Shown one piece after another: positions 6,244-11,213 of a stretch of DNA of 11,213 nucleotides. Source of the stretch: Desulfobacteraceae bacterium UBA2230 (GTDB lineage: Bacteria > Desulfobacterota > Desulfobacteria > Desulfobacterales > Desulfosarcinaceae); contig DDYQ01000122.1 in assembly GCA_002348005.1 (NCBI GenBank), positions 426 through 11,638 on the forward strand, in the 5' to 3' direction. The position numbers were made by a program, and so were the translations under genes. Below the pieces are notes generated by a model that was not told the origin of the DNA, made no database searches, and saw only the letters and a program-made list of their open reading frames with translations. How positions within the stretch are numbered: position 1 is the stretch's first letter; the number at the start of each line of letters is the position of its first letter.

Positions 6244-6320
6244 GTGATTCCGCAATTCGATACGAAAAGACCTACCCGGAACGCTATTGGCACTTTTGGA
6301 ACAGGGCCTGTGCGCACATT

Positions 6321-6395
6321 TCAAGCCGACGCCGCCGGCAGCAGACTGATCGCCAGGGCCCCTTGGACTTGAATCCGAATGCTTGCGTTGACCAT
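6321..6395 (-). pseudogene. Degraded copy of the aminotransferase 3' end (or 24-codon coupled ORF)
   Basis: Immediately after the aminotransferase stop, in a TGATG overlap, a 24-codon frame runs on the minus strand and contains ALAISLLPA before a TGA. The aminotransferase itself contains CVVISLLPE (366-374). At DNA level the 15-mer at 6337-6351 is identical to 6465-6479 within the gene, and weaker similarity with small gaps continues for about 38 nt (TTCA...CAAGG...). The simplest reading is a decayed remnant of a partial tandem duplication or of a homologous gene's end, not a functional protein. Confidence 0.3.
6337..6351 (+). repeat. 15-bp direct repeat, non-coding copy
   Basis: GGCAGCAGACTGATC is identical to 6465-6479, which lies 128 bp away inside the aminotransferase gene. 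Similarity extends beyond the exact match on the right-hand (plus-strand) side. Confidence 0.6.
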
Positions 6396-7582
6396 CACCC
6401 CCGGGCGCATCGCCCGAACAGTCCCAACAAGCGTTCGATTCCGCTCCGGAACGTCTCCGTTTCGGGCAGCAGACTGATCACCACGCAGCCCTCCTTGCTG
6501 AACTCGTAGAAGTAGCCGGGATGAATCAGCGTGTCGGCACGCTCCAATGCAATCAGCGCGCGGGCGGTGTCGGTGACATCATCGTCGATTTCAACGATGG
6601 CGTACCAGCCCCCCTCGCACCCCAGCACACGACAGTTTTCGGTTTGCGCCGTACGTGCCTGCAACGCTTTGCGGTTGACTGCCAGACGCGTTCGTACCTG
6701 GGCCTGGATAGCCTCGCGCCCGGTCAGCAGCGTCGCAGCGGCATGCTGTACCGGCGTGGAAACCGTGAGATAGAAGTCGAGCAGCGTCTCCAGCCGCTCC
6801 GCCGCCGCCTGAACCATGGCCGGCTCACCTCCCAACGCGATCCAGGCCAGCTTCACCTGCGGCAGGGCCAGCAGCTTGGAAAAGCCGTTCAGGGCGAAGC
6901 TGAGGCACCGCGTGTGGCCTGCCACGCTGGTCACGCGGCGCGGGTCGGAGCCGACGGCGTAATCGGCGAACACTTCATCCACGATCAGGGCTATTTGCCG
7001 GCTCCGGCACAGATCGTCCAGAAAGCGAAGCTCGTCGCGTTTTAGAAAGGAGCCGGTCGGATTGTTGGGATTGACCGCCACGACGGCCCTCGTGCGTGGC
7101 GTGACAAGAGCGGACAGCACCTCCAGGTCGATGCGCCAGCCCTGTTCGGCGTGATAGCCGAGGGGGTAGAAAACGCCTTGCAGCCCCTCGAAGGCGGCCA
7201 GGTACTCCAACAGTGGATAACCCGGTCTTGGGATGAGGACCTCGTCGCCCGGGTCGGCCAGAAGCTTGAAGAGCATGGCATAGGCTTCACTGGTGCCGGC
7301 GGTCAGGAACAAAGACCGGGGATCGAGGGTCTGCCCCTGGAGGCGATAATAGCGCGCCAGGGCGCCGCGGGCCTCTTCCGGGCCGTGCGGATCAGGGGCA
7401 TAGGGCTGGAGGGCCGACGCGGCCCAGGCCTGGACCAGGATCTCGGGCGGAAAGATCAACCCCACGCGCGTGGGATTGGATTCGGTCAGGTCGATGATCG
7501 CATGGCCGGCGGCACGCCTGGCGGCCAGCCGCTGCGCCAAGTGATTGGGCTGCAGGCTCTCTTGAATGCGTCGTGAAAACAT
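6395..7582 (-). CDS. PLP-dependent aminotransferase, fold-type I (class I/II), atypical substrate site
   Basis: This 395-aa cytosolic pyridoxal-phosphate enzyme is predicted to transaminate an amino acid or related amine. Fold-type I marks are LTAGTSEAY for phosphate binding (93-101), PGYP with Y122, NPNNPTG (171-177, N174), VDEVFADY with D202 pairing the pyridine nitrogen, and the Schiff-base lysine K236 in NGFSKLLALPQVKLAW. The usual C-terminal arginine that binds the substrate carboxylate (R-x-S pattern in aspartate aminotransferase relatives) is replaced: the segment reads CVVISLLPE, with V368 at that place. It begins 2 nt after the kinase stop, so co-transcription is very likely. The final codons form a perfect hairpin (6402-6416) lacking a T-run. 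I recall aminotransferases ending in a similar VVSLLP, so the loss may be a subfamily trait. Confidence 0.93.
   Translation of the reverse strand: MFSRRIQESLQPNHLAQRLAARRAAGHAIIDLTESNPTRVGLIFPPEILVQAWAASALQPYAPDPHGPEEARGALARYYRLQGQTLDPRSLFLTAGTSEAYAMLFKLLADPGDEVLIPRPGYPLLEYLAAFEGLQGVFYPLGYHAEQGWRIDLEVLSALVTPRTRAVVAVNPNNPTGSFLKRDELRFLDDLCRSRQIALIVDEVFADYAVGSDPRRVTSVAGHTRCLSFALNGFSKLLALPQVKLAWIALGGEPAMVQAAAERLETLLDFYLTVSTPVQHAAATLLTGREAIQAQVRTRLAVNRKALQARTAQTENCRVLGCEGGWYAIVEIDDDVTDTARALIALERADTLIHPGYFYEFSKEGCVVISLLPETETFRSGIERLLGLFGRCARG
6402..6416 (-). other. GC-rich hairpin at the aminotransferase 3' end
   Basis: CGGGCG-CAT-CGCCCG is a 6-bp perfect stem with a 3-nt loop, overlapping the last codons before the stop. 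No T-tract follows on either strand, so an intrinsic terminator is not supported. Confidence 0.3.
6465..6479 (+). repeat. 15-bp direct repeat, coding copy
   Basis: GGCAGCAGACTGATC encodes, on the minus strand, the ISLLP segment of the aminotransferase; the identical second copy is at 6337-6351 downstream of the gene. Confidence 0.6.
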
Positions 7583-7584
7583 CG

Positions 7585-10500
7585 CTATTTCTGTTCCAGC
7601 ACCGAGCGTACTTTCTGCGCCAGCGCATCCGCGGAAAAAGGCTTCTGAAGGAAATTCAGGTTGTTGCTCAGCAGCCCCTGCCGGCCGATCACTTCGGCGG
7701 TGTAGCCGGACATGAACAGGGTTTTGATACCTGGAAACAGCGCGCTGATTCGCGCAGTCAATTCCTGACCGTTCATACGGGGCATCACCACATCGGTAAG
7801 CAGCAGGTGCAGCGAACCGTGGTGCTTGCGGACCAATTCCAGCGCCTCGTCCCCATTGCGCGCCGCCAGCACCGAGTATCCGTAGCGCTTCAGCATATTA
7901 AAACCCAAGCTCAGAACCGCCTCTTCATCTTCCACCAGCAGAATGGTTTCATCGCCTTTTAATTGTCCGCGGTCGGGCGGTGCGGCGGCCCTTTCCTGCC
8001 GTGATGTTACCCGCGGCAGGTAGATCGTGATGGTCGTGCCATGTCCCGCCTCGCTGTACACATTAATAAAGCCTTCATTTTGCTTCACGATTCCATATAC
8101 GGTGGCCAATCCCAGGCCGGTGCCCTTGCCCACTTCCTTGGTGGTGAAAAAAGGAGTAAAAAGATGTTCCTTGACCTCGCGGGTCATCCCGCAGCCATTG
8201 TCGCTGACCGCCAACTGGACAAACGCGCCGGCCCGGAAACCAGCATGGGTTCTGCTGTAACCGTCGTCCAGCACAATATTGGTGGTTGCGATGCTCAACA
8301 TTCCGGCTCCCGAGATGGCATCCCGTGCGTTAACCGCCAGGTTGGCCAGGATCTGATCGAGTTGCACCGGGTCCACCTTGACCGGCCAGAGCGCCTGACC
8401 GGGTTTCCAGATCAGTTCGATATCTTCACCGATCAATCGGCGCAGCATGGTCAACATGCCCCCGACCTTGTCGTTGATATCCAGCACTTTGGGGCGGATC
8501 GTCTGCTTACGGGCGAACGCCAGCAGCTGGCGGGTCAAATCGGCGGATCGCTGGGCTGCTTTGCGAATCTCGCCCAGGTCGGTCTGCAGCGGCGGATCCG
8601 CGTCGCCCCGATCAAGGGCCAAATCGCAGTGACCGATGATCACCCCTAACATGTTATTGAAATCGTGGGCAATGCCACCCGCAAGGCGACCTACTGATTC
8701 CATCTTTTGCGCTTGAACCAACTGTTCTTCGACCCGCTTACGCTCTGTGATTTCAGTGTGGGTACCCAGCATGCGCACCGGGCGGCCCTGTTCGTCGCGC
8801 TGCATGATTTTACCCTGTGACAAAATCCACTTCCACTGACCGTCGAGGGTGCGCTGCCGAAATTCGCTGCGGTAGCGGGAGGTACGACCGCAAACGTAAT
8901 CATTGAACTTGCCCACGGCCGCATCGCGATCGTCCGGGTGAAGGCGTTCACTCCAGTTCTCCAGGCTCTCGGTGAATGCGGCGGGTTCATACCCCAGCAT
9001 GCGCGCATACTCATCACTGACGGTCTGGGTGCCTGTTTGAAAGTTGATATCGTAAAGCCCCTGGTTGGCAGCGGCCAGCGCAAGGCGCAGGCGCTCCTCG
9101 CTGGCGCGCAAATCGGCCTCGGCGCGACGGCGTTCAGTTGCGTCAGCGGCCAGCAAGAGTCGGGCCCGCCGACCGGCGAATTCAAAGCTGTGAGAGGTAA
9201 TCTCCACTTCGATCACCTCGCCGTTTTTCTTGCGGTGCCGCCAAAAGCCCGCCTTTCTGAACCCCTCGGGCAGCTCTCCGACATTGTGCATCAGGCGTGC
9301 AAGATCCTCGGCAGGACGAATGTCGGCGATGGTCATGCCCAGAAACTCCGCGCGGCTATAACCGTAATGGCTCACCGCAGCGTCGTTGACGGCCAGGAAG
9401 CCGAGGCTCTCGAGATCATAGACCCACATGGGATGCGGATTGGATTCGAACAATTCGCGGTAGCGCCGTTCACTTTCGCGCAAAGCAATTTCGGCGGCCC
9501 GTTCGGCCGTCTGATCGCGGAAGACCAGCACGACGCCGACCACTCTGCCCTGATCGTCCCGCACCGGCGCGCCGCTGTCGGCGATGGGGCGTTCTGCCCC
9601 GTCGCGCGAGACGAGGAGCGTGTGGTTGGCCGGGCCGACGGTGTTCCCCTCGCGCAACACCCGCATCGCCGGATTTTCGACCACTTGCCGATTGTTTTCA
9701 TTAATGATCCGAAAGACTTCTTCGAGCGGGCGCCCCACGGCCGCGTGTTCGGACCAACCCGTGAGGCGGACCGCAACTGGATTCATGTGGGTCACGCGGC
9801 CGTCGCCATCGGCTGAAATGACCCCGTCGCCGATACCATAGAATGTGGCCCGGAATTCCTCCCGGGCTTCGCGCCGCAGGCGTTCGGCCTCATGGAGTTT
9901 ACGGTACAGCCCCTGTTGTCGGTGACGGTAGACCAGGGTGACCAGCAATCCGGTCAGCGCCACCCCCAGGGCGAACAGCGCCACCATGGCACTCCAGCGA
10001 AACTGCAATTCGGCGAATATCTCTTCCGCATCCATTTTGGTCACCATGAACCAGGTGCTGCCGGGCACCGCCCGGAGGTCGGAGAGCACCTTCACCCCCC
10101 GGTAGTCCACCCCTTCGAAGCTTCCGGTTCCGCCCCGCAGAGCCTGTGCAGCCGGAAGGGCCGGTTCCGAGAGCGGTAGGCGCAGCTTGAGGTCGCTGCC
10201 GTTGCGGTGGCGCGGTGCGTTGAGAAACAGGACGTCACTCTTGTCCCGGCGCACCAGCAGAGTCTCGGCGCTTTGGCTGGGCGTGGGCCATGACCGGATC
10301 ATCGGAAACAGATAGTGCTGCGGATCGCTGCGCAGAAGCAACACCGCCAGCAGATTATGTCCGGCAGCCGGAATCGGCGCAGCCACATCGAGGTGGGGAG
10401 GCCCTGCGGTATCCGGCCGCACGATTTCTCCCAGAAGCGCCGCCCGGCCGGTCACCGCCCGTTCAACCAAATCGCGGGCAGCGGAATCCAGTTCGGTGGT

Positions 10501-10893
10501 TCGAGGATCGAGCGCAACCAGAAGACCACCCTCAGGCGTCGTCAGCAGCGCATCGACAAAATCATCGCTCTCCTGGATCCGCGCCAACCGGGCCCTCAGG
10601 TCCTCGCGGGCAGGCCGGTCGTCCGGAACAGACTGCAGACGTTCAAGGGTGAGGCGCAGAACCGGCGCCACGGCATTCAGACGCGCGGCCGCAACAACTT
10701 TTTCCCTCCAGGCCACAATCTGGCCGATCTTGAGGTCGGCGACGGTCTGCAATTCGGCGTGCCGACGGGTTTGCAGAGCGCGTGCGTCATGGCGGTAGAA
10801 CATCAGTCCGCCAATGATCAGGACCAGGGCCGCTGCCAGGCACAATGCGACCTGCGGTAGAGGGACCGCTGAAGTGGAATCGAGCCTTTTCAT
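7585..10893 (-). CDS. Membrane-bound hybrid sensor histidine kinase with three PAS domains and C-terminal receiver
   Basis: This 1102-aa protein senses a signal and autophosphorylates. In order: a short cytoplasmic N-terminus, TM1 (about 12-33), a periplasmic sensor of roughly 265 residues that looks like a double-Cache (dCache) domain, TM2 (about 301-322), then three cytoplasmic PAS domains (about 343-467, 474-590, 597-718, each ending in a DxTERxxAE-like linker). The kinase core follows with the phosphoacceptor H743 in GGIAHDFNNMLG, N-box NLAVNARDA (851-859), G1 DNGCGM (898-903), F-box LFTPFFTTKE and G2 GKGTGLGLA (922-930). The receiver (about 983-1100) has acidic residues EDE (988-990), phosphoacceptor D1034, S1062 and K1084. 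All catalytic positions are intact. The ATG at 10893 has a close GAGGG. No output regulator is adjacent; the gene 2 nt downstream is the aminotransferase. Phosphorelay to another protein is likely but unknown. Confidence 0.95.
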   Translation of the reverse strand: MKRLDSTSAVPLPQVALCLAAALVLIIGGLMFYRHDARALQTRRHAELQTVADLKIGQIVAWREKVVAAARLNAVAPVLRLTLERLQSVPDDRPAREDLRARLARIQESDDFVDALLTTPEGGLLVALDPRTTELDSAARDLVERAVTGRAALLGEIVRPDTAGPPHLDVAAPIPAAGHNLLAVLLLRSDPQHYLFPMIRSWPTPSQSAETLLVRRDKSDVLFLNAPRHRNGSDLKLRLPLSEPALPAAQALRGGTGSFEGVDYRGVKVLSDLRAVPGSTWFMVTKMDAEEIFAELQFRWSAMVALFALGVALTGLLVTLVYRHRQQGLYRKLHEAERLRREAREEFRATFYGIGDGVISADGDGRVTHMNPVAVRLTGWSEHAAVGRPLEEVFRIINENNRQVVENPAMRVLREGNTVGPANHTLLVSRDGAERPIADSGAPVRDDQGRVVGVVLVFRDQTAERAAEIALRESERRYRELFESNPHPMWVYDLESLGFLAVNDAAVSHYGYSRAEFLGMTIADIRPAEDLARLMHNVGELPEGFRKAGFWRHRKKNGEVIEVEITSHSFEFAGRRARLLLAADATERRRAEADLRASEERLRLALAAANQGLYDINFQTGTQTVSDEYARMLGYEPAAFTESLENWSERLHPDDRDAAVGKFNDYVCGRTSRYRSEFRQRTLDGQWKWILSQGKIMQRDEQGRPVRMLGTHTEITERKRVEEQLVQAQKMESVGRLAGGIAHDFNNMLGVIIGHCDLALDRGDADPPLQTDLGEIRKAAQRSADLTRQLLAFARKQTIRPKVLDINDKVGGMLTMLRRLIGEDIELIWKPGQALWPVKVDPVQLDQILANLAVNARDAISGAGMLSIATTNIVLDDGYSRTHAGFRAGAFVQLAVSDNGCGMTREVKEHLFTPFFTTKEVGKGTGLGLATVYGIVKQNEGFINVYSEAGHGTTITIYLPRVTSRQERAAAPPDRGQLKGDETILLVEDEEAVLSLGFNMLKRYGYSVLAARNGDEALELVRKHHGSLHLLLTDVVMPRMNGQELTARISALFPGIKTLFMSGYTAEVIGRQGLLSNNLNFLQKPFSADALAQKVRSVLEQK

Positions 10894-11213
10894 TCGCCCT
10901 CACTGGACAGGCGGGATTGCCGGCGAGCGTTCAGAACATCCGGCTGAAGGTGATTTCATCTGACGGACGGATCTTACGAGGGAGACCGCCTCCGAGCAAG
11001 CAAAAAAGTCGTTTTTGCGGAGTCCCTTGCCGAAGCAGGCGCACCAACTCACGATCTTTACAGCATTTCCGGCCGGCGGCAGGCTGACTGGCCGAGCTGG
11101 TTAGGCATTTTGTTGATGGTCCAGGTTGGAGCTGCCTGCAGGCGAAAACCATTGCGCAGCCGGGTGGAGTTGCGGCCGGTGAAAACAGGCCTGTGCGTCA
11201 AAATTTTCCAGCA
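10894..11213. other. Upstream region of the hybrid kinase gene, no convincing gene
   Basis: I see no supported coding region in these 320 bp. A 73-codon minus-strand frame (10931-11152) lacks a ribosome-binding site and any family resemblance. A TTGACG on the minus strand (11201-11196) has no -10 at a useful distance. Contents worth noting are the A/T-rich hairpin at 10990-11022 and the 10-bp palindrome ACAGGCCTGT at 11185-11194. Confidence 0.5.
10990..11022 (-). other. Imperfect hairpin in the kinase leader
   Basis: GCAAAAA (11000-11006) pairs with TTTTTGC (11012-11018) around a 5-nt loop, and CTCC (10990-10993) with GGAG (11019-11022) after a 6-nt bulge. It sits about 100 nt upstream of the kinase ATG. 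The A/T-rich inner stem makes terminator or attenuator function doubtful. Confidence 0.22.

Noticed and set aside
8938..9816. Long plus-strand ORF (292 codons) opposite the kinase, and similar long antisense frames over other genes
   Set aside because: They mirror strongly supported genes in GC-rich DNA, where stop codons are rare in antisense frames; no domain resemblance was seen.
11099..11106. GTTAGGC matching the integron attC/attI core GTTRRRY
   Set aside because: No RYYYAAC partner on the right side at attC distance, no integrase gene and no cassette structure; a 7-bp match is expected by chance.
11082..11108. tRNA-like wording (GGCCGAGCTGGTTAGGC) resembling the D-arm of a Leu/Ser tRNA
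   Set aside because: No T-arm GGTTCGA-type segment, no acceptor stem pairing and no anticodon stem could be found around it.
10931..11152. 73-codon minus-strand ORF upstream of the kinase
   Set aside because: No ribosome-binding site, no recognisable family, and a composition consistent with a random open frame.

Overview
The window looks like a chromosomal segment of a GC-rich, anaerobic, probably sulfate-reducing member of the Desulfobacterota (Desulfobacterales-like). This is inferred from gene content: the start of an HdrA-type flavoprotein gene, a large PAS-rich hybrid histidine kinase, an NtrC-type response regulator and a Ku/LigD repair cluster with split domains. No rRNA, tRNA, CRISPR array, insertion sequence or phage gene was found.

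Left end (1-1770): the first 28 codons of an HdrA-like gene leave the window on the minus strand. A 310-bp divergent intergenic region separates it from an NtrC-type response regulator on the plus strand. That region carries two copies of an imperfect 30-bp repeat spaced exactly 109 bp apart, which are candidate operators. The regulator keeps its receiver, AAA+ and Fis-type DNA-binding parts, but its sigma-54 contact loop (GAFTGA) reads QASGGN.

Repair cluster (1821-5338, all minus strand): four genes in the transcription order ku, ligD-ligase domain, second ku, ligD-polymerase domain. Each Ku gene overlaps the following enzyme gene by 4 nt (ATGA), and 43 nt separate the two pairs. The modules of a classical multidomain LigD are thus separate proteins, each translationally coupled to its own Ku. 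No 3'-phosphoesterase domain is present in the window. The polymerase has Asn where I expect the third metal-binding Asp.

Middle (5339-6394): a plus-strand GNAT acetyltransferase gene is preceded by two sigma-70-like promoters and a possible 35-codon leader ORF. Behind it lies a 150-bp convergent spacer containing what looks like a decayed copy of the 3' end of the neighbouring aminotransferase gene.

Right end (6395-11213): a minus-strand pair, a membrane-bound hybrid histidine kinase (1102 aa) followed after 2 nt by a fold-type I PLP aminotransferase that lacks the usual C-terminal substrate-carboxylate arginine. The 320 bp upstream of the kinase hold no convincing gene. The strongest candidates for something unusual are the two-Ku, domain-split NHEJ operon and the GAFTGA-less regulator with its paired repeats.
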